A stretch of DNA of 64,000 nucleotides from Calycina herbarum (taxonomy: Eukaryota; Ascomycota; Leotiomycetes; Helotiales; Pezizellaceae). The DNA lies in NCBI GenBank assembly GCA_001414485.1, contig LLEY01000029.1:248001-312000 (forward strand), in the 5' to 3' direction. The translations under genes were made by a program, and so were the position numbers. This document shows, in pieces, positions 21,985 through 35,000 of this stretch. Every line of letters starts with the position of its first letter. The first letter of the stretch is position 1. A model generated the notes under the pieces. It made no database searches. It had not been told where the DNA came from and worked only from the letters and a program-made list of their open reading frames with translations.

Positions 21985-22768
21985 GTGAATGCTAGTCAGT
22001 CCCGTGACTACTTGCTATAGTGGGTACTAGTGCTATCCCGGGGCATAGTGAGTTTCCGCCATCTATTCTTACATCGAGTTACAGGTCCCGGTCACTTCGC
22101 GCGCCTCCGATGTCAGTTGTGTTGAAGATAGTAGATAAGGCAGGCCCTTCCCTTCGCACTGACGTTAAATAAAGGTTCCTTTTCGGGGTGAGCATGATAG
22201 CTCAAAGTTATCCTGCTCGGGTGTACAGAGCCTCTCCTCGAGGCAACTCAAGTCTCAACGTCATCCGCTTCAGAGCGGTCATATTCAAAGTAGCCAGAAG
22301 AGAGGCCAATAGTCAGAGGCCAGGCTAGAGCAGTCGAAGTTCCTAATCAGATAAAAAGGACACCAAGCACTTAGCAGCCACCTTCGAAGAAGCGGCCAGA
22401 TCAACGGCTAAGGAACAACAAAGTCAGTAAATCAAACCAAAGTAAACCCGAACCAACAGTTCCTCAATTTTAGCCATTTCTTACGATTCGCCCCCGAACC
22501 GGGTTCGGGGAAGTCGGTTTCAAGCACTCCCAAGTGAGTCAAGTTAATATCGATCTCTACGAAACATTCCACAGGTTATACAATATGTAAAGAACTTCAA
22601 CATACCGGAATAAATAAAAGTGGGTATTAGAGAGAAGGTATGTAGGAGCGCAAGAGAAGAATGGGGGGTTTTCTCAATATAATGTAGTTAGAGTAGTGAA
22701 ACGCCTAAGAGGGTGGGTTGGCAAAATTAAATGCTGGTCAGTCACTTGACTACTTGCTAGAGTGGTGC
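21985..22768 (+). repeat. ~40-bp direct repeats flanking a 0.7-kb segment
   Basis: Copies at about 21985-22022 and 22730-22768 share AATGCTGGTCAGTC-...-TGACTACTTGCTAGAGTGG (few mismatches), with GTTGGCA upstream of both. The segment between has normal base composition, no gene, and a strong hairpin at 22492-22510 (arms CCCCGAACC/GGTTCGGGG). It could be a small element or a duplication. Confidence 0.5.
22492..22510. repeat. Perfect hairpin, 9-bp GC-rich arms, 1-nt loop
   Basis: CCCCGAACC, one G, GGTTCGGGG. No T-run follows it, so it is not a terminator; near-palindromes like this can be protein-binding sites. Confidence 0.6.
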
Positions 22769-23900
22769 GGCATCCTGAACACACCAAATGCAACTAAATC
22801 GGAAATAGCAAATCACAAAGTGCAAATTGTCACATCCAGGTTGTTATAGATAGGAAGTGAAAGGATCTTTTAAATTAAATTCTATCTTTCTCTCTCTCTC
22901 TCTCATCCTGTATTTACAAAGCCATTTACTTCAAGACTCTGGGATAGTAGGTTCATCGCTACTCTGGAGAGCGTAGAGATAGCAAGTATTACGTGTAAGA
23001 AACTCGTCTGTGTATATATTCTCGTTGTTATATTTGTACTATCATATTCTCACTATTATATTCTTACTAGTATATCGCTTTTTTATTAGAGAGAAAGAGA
23101 GAGAAGAAGAGAGTAGAGAAGAAGAGAGAAGAGAGATAGTAAGAGAATAAGTGAGAAAGTAATAATTCACGATTTATAATATCTCTAGCGCTTTAAATTT
23201 CCTAGTCTAACTTACTCTAGGTAACTAAATAAGAATAAATATCTCTTCTTTAAAATATAAATAAATAGAATATCTCGCTTTCTAAGATAGGCTAAAATAA
23301 AAAGAATAGTTACTAAAAGTAAATTAGAATAGCTAGGAAATAGAAAAAAGAAAGCTAGAAGAGAAAAGAAAAGTAAAAAGAAGAGTAAAAAGAAGAGTAA
23401 AAAGAAGAGTAAAAAGAAGAGCTAGAAATAGAAAGGTAATACTAGGTTAGAGAAGAAGTATTTCTCTATACTTAAAATTATCTTTCTAATCTTATTTATC
23501 TATTCTCGCTTATTATATATATATCTATTCTTATTTACTCTAATTACTAGATAAGAAAAGATAAGAAATAGCTAATTAAGCTATATATAATTATAAAGAA
23601 TAGACGAACTAAATATAAGAATCGAATAAAAGTAAATTAGATAAGTTAAACTATTAAGAGTAGACTAGGAAATAGTCTAGAAAGAGAGAGAAGGTATAGA
23701 AAGAAGTAATTAGAAAGAATAGAATTACTAACTTAACTAGAAAAAGTAAAGTATTTTTAAATATCTCTTAGTTTTAGATAATAAATAATAAGTTCTACTC
23801 TATTTATAGCTTTAGATACTTAACTTTTAATTTATAGTTTCTAATTTATATTATTATTATTATTCTTATACTACGTAGGCCGTAGGCTAAGCTCTAAGAG
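22769..23900. other. Boundary of the RIP block: CT/GA microsatellites and AT-rich degenerate DNA
   Basis: A TGTCACATCC sequence at about 22848 resembles a fungal LTR start, but I could not find its partner. A (TC)n run lies at about 22885-22907 and a GA-rich run at 23090-23150. From about 23,160 the sequence is TA-rich with almost no CpA. No reading frame recognised up to about 23,900. Confidence 0.4.
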
Positions 23901-24828
23901 TAAGTAGTATATCTTCTATTCTAGTTTATAAAGCCTTCTAGCTTATTCTCCGTCGTTTCTTAAGCTTTCTCTCAAGCGTACGACACTTCTTTCCAGGTCC
24001 TACTACTGTCTATTTAGAGCTCGTCTCTTCGACTTAGTAATATAAAAGGTAGTAGGTTAAAGTGCTTAACCGCCAAAGCGTATATTAGTAATATAAGAGC
24101 TGTGAGTATCCTCGCTATCTTAGACGCTTCTTAAGCGTCTTCTTAAAACTACCTAAGCCTAGTATAACGAAACCGGTATCTAACTATCTATAAAGGTATC
24201 GAGTTCGACGGTTAGTATATAGAAAAGAAGACAACTATTATATAGTGTTTACTCGGAGGTTATTATAGTAGGGATCAAAGAATAGATGATTCGCGAAGAA
24301 GGAAGAAAGAGAGAAGCTCTTCCTTAGCTATTTATATACTTATAGAAGGATATATCCGCGATATTCGTAATCTCGCTTAGCGAGCTACTTAGAAGCGAGT
24401 TTAAAAGCAAGCTTATTTACTAAATTAAAAACTCTTATATAAGGTCCTCTTTTCCTACTTAATTTCCTCGTCTCTTCTTATATTCCTCGTAGTCTTCCTA
24501 GGCTTATAGTCGTTCGTTTTTAGTAGGTTTTAATTTATAAGGAAAGCGCTTCTCAAACTAACGAATAGAGGTAGTACTATATATTATATAAGTTAGTAGC
24601 TTCTACGAGTCTACCTCTGCTCTATAGCCTCTCTATCGAATAAGGTATTAGAATCTAGCCTTGTTTCTCCTTAAATTTACTATTTCCTCTATAGCTTAGA
24701 GTACTTATCTACTGTCGTCGATTACTACTAGTAGCGGAGGTTGATTTATCTAACCTAGTATAGAGGTACTAGCGACAGAGCGTAGTAGGTTTATATAGAA
24801 TACGTTGTAAATCGATTCTAGTTCGTAG

Positions 24829-25069
24829 TATTAAGGGTTACACCCGTGGAATAAGTCTCGGAGTACTCCAGCGACGCATTCACGTGACCTCGCTTGGCAA
24901 CGCATGGACGTAACAGAACCTTCGAGAGTACCCTTGGCAGAACCCTCTAGAATAAGTTAACTAAGTATATAAGTTAGCAAGGACTCTAGCTTAGAAAGAA
25001 CAATCGAATCTTCTTATATATAGACACCTCTATAGTTTAATTTATTAGTATTTGCTACAAGTCCTAATA
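24829..25069 (+). repeat. 5' LTR of outer family I element
   Basis: Starts TATTAAGGG and ends CCTAATA; the TG...CA ends are changed to TA...TA by RIP. Contains a TATA box and the AATCGAATCT motif discussed under self-priming. Confidence 0.85.
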
Positions 25070-25092
25070 TTAGATTCGATTCTAAAAACAAC

Positions 25093-25293
25093 GGGCCTTT
25101 ATAGTAATACTAGAACATATTAGGCTATTTTAGTAATACTAGAACACAACGGGCCTTTACAGTAACACTGGAACATATCGGGCTATTTTAGTAACACTGG
25201 AACTTAAGAGCCTTTATAGTAATACTAGAACATATTAGGCTATTTTAGTAATACTAGAATACATCGGGCCTTTATAGTAACACTAGAACTTAC
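25093..25293 (+). repeat. Leader tandem repeats of outer family I element (~28-30 bp x 7)
   Basis: Units such as GGGCCTTTATAGTAACACTA followed by GAACATAT alternate with a GGCTATTTTAG variant. They lie between the 5' LTR and the first open region. Confidence 0.75.
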
Positions 25294-25921
25294 GGACTAT
25301 TTCACGGCATTTATAGAACTTATAGATAATAGGAGAACTATAAGAAGGCGGTATACTAAATCAGCTACCTACCTAGTTCCTATAGTATGTTTAAGAGTAG
25401 CGGAATCAGTTAATATCTACTTAAGAGAACGATCGTCTACAGATTATAAACGAGTAAAAGAAGGATAAGGAAGCTCGCTTATAGATAGTCTATAATAATA
25501 ATAAACCTAGGAAATCTCTTCCTCTACTACTAGAATTCTATAGAGACTCAGATAAGCTAGAAGCTTAGTTATAATAAGTACGAGCTAAAATCGAAGTCGA
25601 CTACTATAGATATACTAAATATATTAAGTTTTAGGTACTTAACAGATCCTTATAGAGTAAAGCACTCTATAGAATAGAAGTATAGGTACAGGAACAGAGC
25701 AAGCCAGAGCTAGCTAATAGTAGTGATTTCTTAGATCGAGTAGAGTTTATATTTAGAGACCTGTAAACTAAGGAAAGAGTATAACGAAAGCTAGAATCCT
25801 TCTACTAGGGCTTAAGACTATTCCTAGAGGTCTTTATAGAATAGCAAGCCCTACTTATAGAGTCTAGAGAAGGATCTTAGCTAGATAACGTAAAGAAGGT
25901 GTCTCTTAACCGAATCCTTAG

Positions 25922-26163
25922 TGTTAAGGGTTATACCCGTAGAATAAGTCTCGGAGTACTCCAGCGACGCATTCACGTGACCTCGCTTGGCAACGCATGG
26001 ACGTAATAGAACCTTCGAGAGTACCCTTGGCAGAACCCTCTAGAAAAAGCTAACTAAGTATATAAGTTAGCAAGGACTCTAGCTTAGAAAGGACAATCGA
26101 ATCTTCTTATACATAGACAGCCTCTATAGTTCAATTCATTAGCACTTACTACAAGCCCTAATA
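25922..26163 (+). repeat. 5' LTR of inner family I element
   Basis: Starts TGTTAAGGGTTATACCC and ends CCCTAATA. TATATAAG is at 26059-26066 and AATCGAATCT at 26095-26104. Confidence 0.92.
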
Positions 26164-26165
26164 TT

Positions 26166-26175
26166 AGATTCGATT
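26166..26175 (+). other. Probable primer-binding site of family I (self-primed)
   Basis: AGATTCGATT, 2 nt after the 5' LTR, is the exact reverse complement of AATCGAATCT inside the same LTR (26095-26104). No tRNA-type TGG start is seen. This is the arrangement known from Tf1/sushi-type elements, where the mRNA 5' end primes its own reverse transcription. Confidence 0.6.
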
Positions 26176-26197
26176 CTCCTTAACACTAGAACACATC

Positions 26198-26370
26198 GGG
26201 CCATTTTAGTAGTACTAGAATATATCGGGCTATTTTAGCAACACTAGAACATATCAGGCCTTTATAGTAACACTAGAACTCAAGGGCCTTTATAGTAATA
26301 CTAGAACATATTAGGCTATTTTAGTAATACTAGAACACAGCGGGCCTTTACAGCAACACTGGAACTTATA
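26198..26370 (+). repeat. Leader tandem repeats of inner family I element
   Basis: About six to seven 28-30-bp units equivalent to those at 25093-25293, with alternating CCATTTTAG/CCTTTATAG forms. Confidence 0.72.
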
Positions 26371-27599
26371 GGCTATTTCACGGCATTTATAGAACTTACG
26401 GACAATAGGAGAACTATAAGAAGGCGGTATGCCGAATCAGCTACCTGCCTAGTTCCTATAGTATATTTAAGAGTAGTAGAATCAGTTAATATCTACTTAA
26501 GAAGACGATCGTCTACGGATTACGAACGAGTAAAAGAAGGATAAGGAAGCTCGCTTATAGATAGTCTACAACGATAATAAACCTAGGAAATCTCTTCCTC
26601 TGCTACTGGAATTCTATAGAGACTCGGACAAGCTAGAAGCTTGGTTATAATAAGCACGAGCCAAAATCGAAGTCGACTACTATAGATATATTAAATACGT
26701 TAAGTTTTAGGTACTTAACAGATCCCTACAGGGTAAGGCGCTCTATAGAATAGAAGCATAGGTATAGGAACAGAGTAAGCTAGAGCTAGCTAATAGTAGT
26801 GATTTCTTAGATCGAGTAGAGTTTATGTTTAGAGACCTGTAAGCTAAGGAAAGAGCGTAACGAAAGCTAGAATCCTTCTACTAGAGCTTAAGACTATTCC
26901 TAGAGGTCTTTATAGAATAGCAAGCCCTGCTTATAGAGTCTAGAGAAGGATCTTAGCTAGACGACGTAAAGAAGGTGTCTCTTAACTGAATCCTTAGCAA
27001 CGAGTTAGTTAAGGCGATGATTATAGTTCCTTCTTAACCTAACTTCAAGTCTTACTACTCTATTATTAAAGAAACAGACAACTACTTAAGAGCTTATAAA
27101 GCTCGAATATTAAGATCTAGGGCCTAGACTCTCCTAGAAACACTACGGACCTCTTAGAAACGCTCGACAAATACTACATAGTAGGTAATAAGCGGCAATA
27201 TTACTAACAGACCGAAAGTCACCTATAAGGCATCTGTAGAGGGTATAGATTAAGAACTAACACCTACTAAAGTCTTAACAACTAGTACTAAGTATACTAA
27301 ATAGGTGTCTTAGGAAGAACGAAGTAACCGTGCTTATACTAGTCACTGTCTTCGCTATAGAGCTACTAGTTATTTTGTTTAAGAATGTCTATATAAACTA
27401 CTAAGGCGACCTATAATAGCGGATTCGGTCTATAAACAGAAGGCAGAGGTTAAGGAAGTAGCGCTAGAATTAGAAGAAGAAGATAGTAATATCTCCTTAG
27501 ATTTAGAAAACTAGTAGCTCCTATTAGAAAGCGTAGGCAGAGGCGACGAAGGGAGTTGTTAGTAATAGACACTTAAAGACATTTTAAGTAGGAATATAT

Positions 27600-30500
27600 A
27601 GACGAAAAACCTCTTCTTATATCGGCTTTAGTAAATAGGGTAGCTACTTTATAAGCCTTAGTAGATTTAAGGTATTTAGTCTATAGAATTATTTTAGACT
27701 GTTTTATCTATTATTATTAGCTCTCTTATATATAAATCATACTAAGGCATTTATAGTTAGTAGAAAGAGTATTAGAGGATACTATATCCTAAGTAGTATC
27801 TTTTAATATAGATATTAGAAGCTACTAGTAGAAACGGGTTTATACTTATATAGTCTCTAAGATCGAGAGCTATAAAATAATTCTAAGAAAATCTTAGTTA
27901 AAGAGAGAGCGAGCTTTACTTAATACTATTAAGGGATACTTACTCTTCTAAGACTCTAGGTTAGAAGTTTATAGTAAGCTAGAAAAGTCTTACTCCTATA
28001 AGTAAGTAAGCACAGCCGTCTTCTACTTTCTTATAGATTATAAACATAAGCTATAAGTTTTCTTAGCTAGCCTCGTAGACATTAGTAAAGCGTTAGTAAA
28101 GAAGAAGTATATAGACCCGCGGATAAAGCTACTTAGCTAGATTAGTTTAGAATTCTACCTAGCTTTTAATAGAAAAGAAGTAAATAAGTTACTAGTATAC
28201 TAATAAGGAATTAATTATAGTATTAAGCTTTTATAGACGGACAGCGGATCTAAGGAGACAGTCCTATAGAGGCTACTCTATAATATGTTATAGAACAAGC
28301 TGTTAATGCTCTATAAAACCCTAATAGAGCTATTGAACAAGGAATTTATTTAAGTAAGCAACTCTCTAGCAGCTGTGCTAGTACTCTTTGTATAGAAGCT
28401 AGGAGAGGGCCTACAGTTCTGTTATAACTACTGGGCACTAAATAAGTTAACCTATAAGGACTACTATCTATTACTCTTAATCTAAGAAATACTTAACCAG
28501 ATTAGAAAAGCAAAGTAGTTTATAAAAATAGATATTATTACTATGTTTTATAAGATACGAATTAAGAAGGGAGATAAGTAGAAAACGGCTTTCTAGACAT
28601 GCTTTAGGCTTTTTAAATAGCTTATTACCCCTTTTAGGCTTATAAATACTCCTAGCACTTTCTAGTAGTATATTAATTATATACTTTAAGAGTTCTTAGA
28701 CAACTTTGTCTTAGTATATGTCGACGATGTCTTAGTCTTTATAGACAGTACCTATAACTAGTACCGTAAGCATGTCTATAAAGTAATACAAAGGCTTTAA
28801 GATACTAGGCTATAGCTTAATATTAATAAGTACGAATTTGAAGTATAGTCTACAAAGTATCTTAGGTTTATTATAAAAGTAGGGAAAGGTTTATAAATAG
28901 ACCTAGCTAAAATATAGGCTATTATAAATTAGAAAGCACTAATAAAGGCAAAAGGCGTTCTTAGCTTCTTAGGATTTACGAATTTCTATCGACGGTTTAT
29001 TAAAGACTTTTCACAGATTATAGCTCCTCTCTATAGACTTGTTAAAAAGGATATATCCTTCTAATAGATAGACAAAGCGAATAGAGCCTTCGAACAGTTA
29101 AAGCAGGCCTTTACAAAGGCTCTAGTACTAGCTTAGTTTAACCTAGATTATAAGACAGTCCTAGAGACAGACTCCTCTAGATATTACTTAGGAGGCGTGC
29201 TCTCTTAAGTAAAGAATAGCGTCTTATAGCCTGTAGCCTTCTTCTTAAAGAAACATACACCTACTAAATATAATTACCTAATATATAATAAGGAGTTATT
29301 AGCTATTATTCGTTATCTTAAGAAATAAGAAGTAGAGTTAAAAAGTATTAGATAGTTTATAGTACTTATAGATTATAAGAATCTTAAGTACTTTATAACA
29401 GTCTATAAACTATCTAAAAGACAAATATAATAGTAGTTAATACTTAGTAAGTTTAACCTAATTATCTAATACTACCTAAGTAAAGAGGGAGGACTGTCAG
29501 ATATACTAATAAGAAGGGACCAGGACCTTCTAAAGGAGAGAGATAAACGCTTTAATTATAGAATAGTATAACTAATTCCGAATAGAATAATTCAAGGAAA
29601 TACTATATAGCTAGTACTAGTATTAGTAAACGAGAGGAATTAAGTAAGCAACGTAGCGACGTAGTAAGCGTTTATAGACCAACTATAAAACCTCTAGGAA
29701 GAGGGAAAGGTATAGGACAAGGACTTTAGGCGTCTTATAGACACTATCTATTAAGGAGATAGAGTGTTTCTAGTAGACCTTGCTTCTCTAGTTAAAGTCT
29801 CTATCTCTAACTACTTAGTTAATAAGAATAGTGATTTATAGTTTAGAGGCAGACTATAGGTCTCTAACTATAAGCGACTATAGACTGTAATTATATAGGA
29901 ACTCTATAATTCTATACTTATAAGCTATCCTAGTAAGAATAGGACAATTATAATAGTCTTAAGAGAGTTCTTCTAGCCAAACCTATAGACTATAGTTAAG
30001 CAGTTTATCTATAACTATAGAGTTTATAGACGTACTAAGGTCTAGAGAGATTGTAAACAAGGCCTACTTCGTCTATTACTAATTCCTAAGTAGTAATAGC
30101 AGGAGATCTCTATCGACTTTATTAGACTACTACTTATAAGTAAAGGCTCTAATATAATAGTAGTATTTATAGACTGTTTAAGTAAAGGGGTACTCCTTAT
30201 AGCCTATAACTTAATTATATTATTAGAGGAATTTGCTCGCTTATTTATTACTATATACTATAGCTTACATAGACTACCAAGAGTAATAGTATCTAATAGA
30301 GGCCTATAATTTATTAGATAAGTATAGAAGACGCTTTATAACTTTTTATAGATTAAACAACGGATCTCTATAGCCTTCTATCTATAAACTAATAGGTTAA
30401 CGAAATAGGCAAATGCTAAAGTTAAGACGCTTCTATAGTAGTAGATTAATATAGCTTAGAACAACTAGGCCGACTAGCTGCCAGTAGTATAGCTAGCTTT

Positions 30501-31180
30501 TAATAGACAGGATTTAATATTAACAGGTATAAGCCTCTTCTAACTCAGCTATAGCTATCTGTTATAGACTATCGACCCCTTAATAGACGTAGTAGTACTT
30601 ATAAATATAAAAACATTAATTTAAAAGAGTAAAGTAATAGTAGTAAAGATTAAGACTATTATAGAATAGGTATAATTATTAATAGTAAGGGTATAATAAG
30701 ACTAGGAGACTTAAGTAAATCGTTTATAGAATACTGCTTCTATATATAAGGTTAAAGACAAGGTTTACTTAAGCTTATAGAATATATAAACAGACAGGGC
30801 TAGTAAGAAACTAGACGCTCGATCCGCTAAGTTCACAGTTATCAAGGTTATTAGCCTATCTATATATAAGCTAGACACCCTGCCTAGTATCTACAATGTC
30901 TTTAATATAGACTTATTAAGGCTAGCAGCTATAGACCCGCTGCCTAGTTAAATTATAAACGATGATTAACTACCTATAATATTAGTAGATAATACTACAG
31001 AATAGTAAGTTAAAAGAATACTAGGTTAACAGTAAAAGAAGCTCTTAAAGAAAGGCTCTCGTACTCGACTCGAGTACAAGGTTAAATAGACAGGATACGT
31101 AAACCTAACATAGGAACCTGCTACTAAGTTAGAGGACATAGTAGCCCTAGACACCTACCTTCAAGAGTAGGAAGAGGGGT
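27600..31180 (+). pseudogene. Pol polyprotein of inner family I element (RIP-inactivated)
   Basis: In order: a protease-like VDLRYLV near 27,660; reverse transcriptase with intact YVDD at 28717-28728 and a '[12 protein letters not shown]' segment near 28,970; RNase H with an ETDSS-like box near 29,165; integrase with SIDFIRLL near 30,110 and a SNRGLQF segment (normally SDRG.QF) near 30,290; and a chromodomain-like tail ending in EYKVK.TGYVNL and EEG just before the polypurine tract. Dozens of TAG/TAA codons stand where CAG/CAA are expected. Known: this domain order (integrase last, plus chromodomain) marks chromovirus-type Gypsy elements. Confidence 0.85.
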
Positions 31181-31182
31181 AA

Positions 31183-31424
31183 TGTCAAGGGTTACACCCG
31201 TGGAATAAGTCTCGGAGTACTCTAGCGACGTATTCACGTAACCTCGCTTAGCAACGTATAGACGTAACAGAACCTTCGAGAGTACCCTTGGCAGAACCCT
31301 CTAGAAAAAGCTAACTAAGTATATAAGTTAGTAAGGACTCTAGCTTAGAAAGGACAATTGAATCTTCTTATACATAGACAGCCTCTATAGTTTAATTTAT
31401 TAGCACTTGCTACAAGCCCTAACA
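31183..31424 (+). repeat. 3' LTR of inner family I element
   Basis: Starts TGTCAAGGGTTACACCC and ends CCCTAACA, followed by CTTAG. Preceded by the polypurine tract AGGAAGAGGGG. Confidence 0.92.
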
Positions 31425-32019
31425 CTTAGTAACGAGTTAGTTAAAGTAATAATTATAGTTCCTTCTTAACCTAACTTCGAGTCTTACTACTCTATTATTA
31501 AAGAAACAGACAACCGCTTAAGGGCTTATAAAGCTTAAATATTAAGATCTAAGGCCTAGACTCTTCTAGAAACACTATAGACCTCTTAGAAACGCTCGAC
31601 GGATACTATATAGTAGATAATAAGTAGTAATATTACTAATAGACTGAAAGTCACCTATAAGGCATCTGTAGAGGGTATAGATTAGGAACTAGCACCTACT
31701 AAAGTCTTAATAACTAGTACTAAGCGTACTAAATAGGTGTCCTAAGAAGAACGAAGTAACCGTGCTTATACTAGTCGCTGTCTTTGCTATAGAGCTACTA
31801 GTTATTTTATTTAAGAATATCCGTATAAACTACTAAGGCAACCTATAATAGTAGATTCAGTCTATAAACAGAAGGTAGAGGTTAAGGAAGTAGTACTAGA
31901 GTTAGAAGAAGAAAATAGTAATATCTCCTTAGATTCAGAAAACTAGTAGCTCTTATTAGAAAGCGTAGGTAGAGGCGACGAAGAGGGTTGTTAATAATAG
32001 ACACTTAAAGACATTTTAA

Positions 32020-35000
32020 GTAGGAATATATAGACGAAAAACCTCTTCTTATATCAGCTTTAGTAAATAGAGTAGCTACTTTATAAGCCTTAGTAGATTT
32101 AAGGTATTTAGTCTATAGAATTATTTTAGACTATTTTATCTATTATTATTAGCTCTCTTATATATAAATTATACTAAGGCATTTATAGTTAGTAGAAGGA
32201 GTATTAGAGAATACTATATCCTAAGTAGTATCTTTTAGTATAGATATTAGAGGCTACTAGTAGAAACAGGTTTATACTTATATAGTCTCTAAGATCGAGG
32301 GCTATAAAATAATTCTAGGAAAATCTTAGTTAAGGAGAGAGCGAGCTTTACTTAATACTATTAAGAGATACTTACTCTTCTAAAACTCTAGGTTAGAAGT
32401 TTATAGTAAGCTAGAAAAGTCTTACTCTTATAAGTAAGTAAGCACGGCTATCTTCTACTTTCTTATAGATCGTAAACATAAGCTATAAGTTTTCTTAGCT
32501 AGCCTTATAGATATTAGTAAAGCGTTAGTAGAGAAGAAGTATATAGACCTATAGATAAAGCTACCTAGCTAGATCAGTCTAAAATTCTACCTAGCTTTTA
32601 ATAGAAAAGAAGTAAACAAGTTCCTAGTATACTAATAAGGAATTAATTATAGTATTAAGCTTTTATAGACGGACAGCGGATCTAAGGAGACAGTCCTATA
32701 GAGGCTACTCTATAATATGTTATAGGACGAGCTATTAGTACTCTATAAAACTCTAATAAAGCTACTAGATAAGGAATTCATTCGAGTAAGCAACTCTCTA
32801 GCAGCTGTGCTAGTACTCTTTATACGAAAGCTAGGAGAGGGCCTATAGTTCTATTATAACTACTAGGTACTAAATAAGTTAACCTATAAAGACTACTATC
32901 TATTACTCTTAATCTAAGAGATACTTAACTAGATTAGAAAAGCAAAGTAGTTTATAAAAATAGATATTATTACTATATTTTATAAGATATAAATTAAGAA
33001 GGAAGATAAGTAGAAAACAGCTTTCTAGATATACTTTAGGCTTTTTAAATAGCTTATTACCTCTTTTAAGCTTATAAATACTCTTAGAACTTTCTAGCGG
33101 TATATTAATTATATACTTTAAAAGTTCTTAGACAACTTTGTCTTAGTATATATCAACGATGTCTTAGTCTTTATAGACGGTACCTATAACTAGTACTATA
33201 AGCATGTCTATAAAGTAATACAAAGGCTTTAAGATACTAGGCTATAGCTTAATATTAATAAGTACGAATTTAAAAGATAGTTTATAAAGTATCTTAGGTT
33301 TATTATAGAAGTAGAGAAAGGTTTATAGATAGACCTAGCTAAAATATAAGCTATTATAGATTAGAAAGTACTAATAATAGTAACAGGCGTTTTTAGCTTC
33401 CTAGGATTTACGAATTTCTATTAACGGTTTATTAAGAACTTTTTATAGATTATAGCTCCTCTTTATAAACTTGTTAAAAAGAATATATTCTTCTAATAGA
33501 CAGACGAAGCAAATAGAGCCTTCGAATAGTTAAAGCAGGCCTTTATAGAGGCCCTAGTACTAGCTTAGTTTAACCTAGATCACGAGACAGTCCTAGAGAT
33601 AGACTCCTCTAGATATTACTTAGGAGGCATACTCTCTTAAGTAAAGAATAGTATCTTACGGCTCATAGCCTTCTTCTTAAAGAAACACGTACCTACTAAA
33701 TATAATTACCTAATATATAATAAAGAATTATTAGCTATTATTCGTTGCCTTAAGAAATAGAAAGCAAAGTTAAAAAGTATTAAGTAGTTTATAGTACTTA
33801 TAGATTATAAGAATCTTAAGTACTTTATAACAGTCTATAAACTATTTAAAAGATAAATACAGTAGTAGTTAATACTTAGTAAGTTTAATCTAATTATCTA
33901 ATACTACCTAGGTAAAGAGAGAGGACTACTAGATATACTAATAAGGAGGGACTAGGACCTTCTAGAGGAGGGAGATAAACGTCTTAATTATAGAATAGTA
34001 TAACTAATTCTAGATAGAATGATTTAAAGAAATACTATATAGCTAGTACTAGTATTAGTAAACGGGAGGAATTAAGTAAGCGACGTAGCAACGTAGTAAG
34101 TGTTTATAGACTAACTATAGAACCTCTAGGAAGAGAGAAAGGTATAAGATAAGGAATTTAGACGTCTTATAGACACTGTCTACTAAGGAGATAGAGTATT
34201 TCTAGTAGACCTCGCTTCTCTAGTTAAAGTCTCTATCTCTAACTACTTAGTTAATAAGAATAGTAATTTACAGTTTAGAGATAGACTATAGGTCCCTAAC
34301 TATAAGCTACTATAGACTATAATTATATAGGAACTCTATAATTCTATACTTATAAGCTATCTTAATAAGAATAAGACAATTATAATAGTCTTAAGAGAGT
34401 TCTTCTAGCTAAACCTATAGACTATAGTTAAGTAGTTTATCTATAACTATAGAGTTTATAGACGTACTAAGGTCTAGAGAGATTATAAACAAGGCCTACT
34501 TCGTCTGTTACTAATTCCTAAGCAGTAATAGTAGGAGATCTCTATCAACTTTATTAGACTACTACCTATAAGTAAAGGCTCTAATATAATAGCAGTGTTT
34601 ATAGACTGTTTAGATAAAGGGGTGCTCCTTATAGCTTATAACTCGACTATATTATCAAAGGAATTTACTTACTTATTTATTATAATACACTATAGCTTAC
34701 ATAGACTACTAAGAGTAATAGTATCTAATAGAGGTCTATAATTTATTAGACAAGTATAGAAGACGCTTTATAACTTCTTATAGATTAAACGACGGATGTT
34801 TATAGCCTTCTATCTATAAACTAACGGGTTAACAGAATAGGCAAATACTAAAGTCGAGACACTTCTACAGTAGTAGATTAATATAGCTTAGAACGACTAG
34901 GCTAACTAGCTACTAGTAGTATAGCTAGCTTTTAATAGACAGGATTTAATATTAATAGGTATAAGCCTCTTCTAACTCAGCTACAGCTATCTGTTATAGA

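Larger units (their letters stand above)
25922..31424 (+). mobile_element. Inner Gypsy LTR retrotransposon, family I (5,503 bp), inserted in the outer copy
   Basis: Two 242-bp LTRs (25922-26163, 31183-31424) are flanked by CTTAG on both sides (25917-25921, 31425-31429). The interrupted sequence is visible uninterrupted in the inner copy itself near 26990-27000, proving self-family insertion. The plus strand encodes, in order, leader repeats, a gag-like region (about 26,400-27,590), protease, reverse transcriptase, RNase H, integrase and a C-terminal chromodomain-like tail, all with RIP stops. Confidence 0.92.

Noticed and set aside
22848..22860. TGTCACATCC as the start of another LTR
   Set aside because: No matching second LTR or target duplication found within the window.
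25300..29500. CRISPR-like appearance of the short spaced repeats in Gypsy leaders
   Set aside because: The units are contiguous tandem repeats with no unique spacers, in a eukaryotic retrotransposon.
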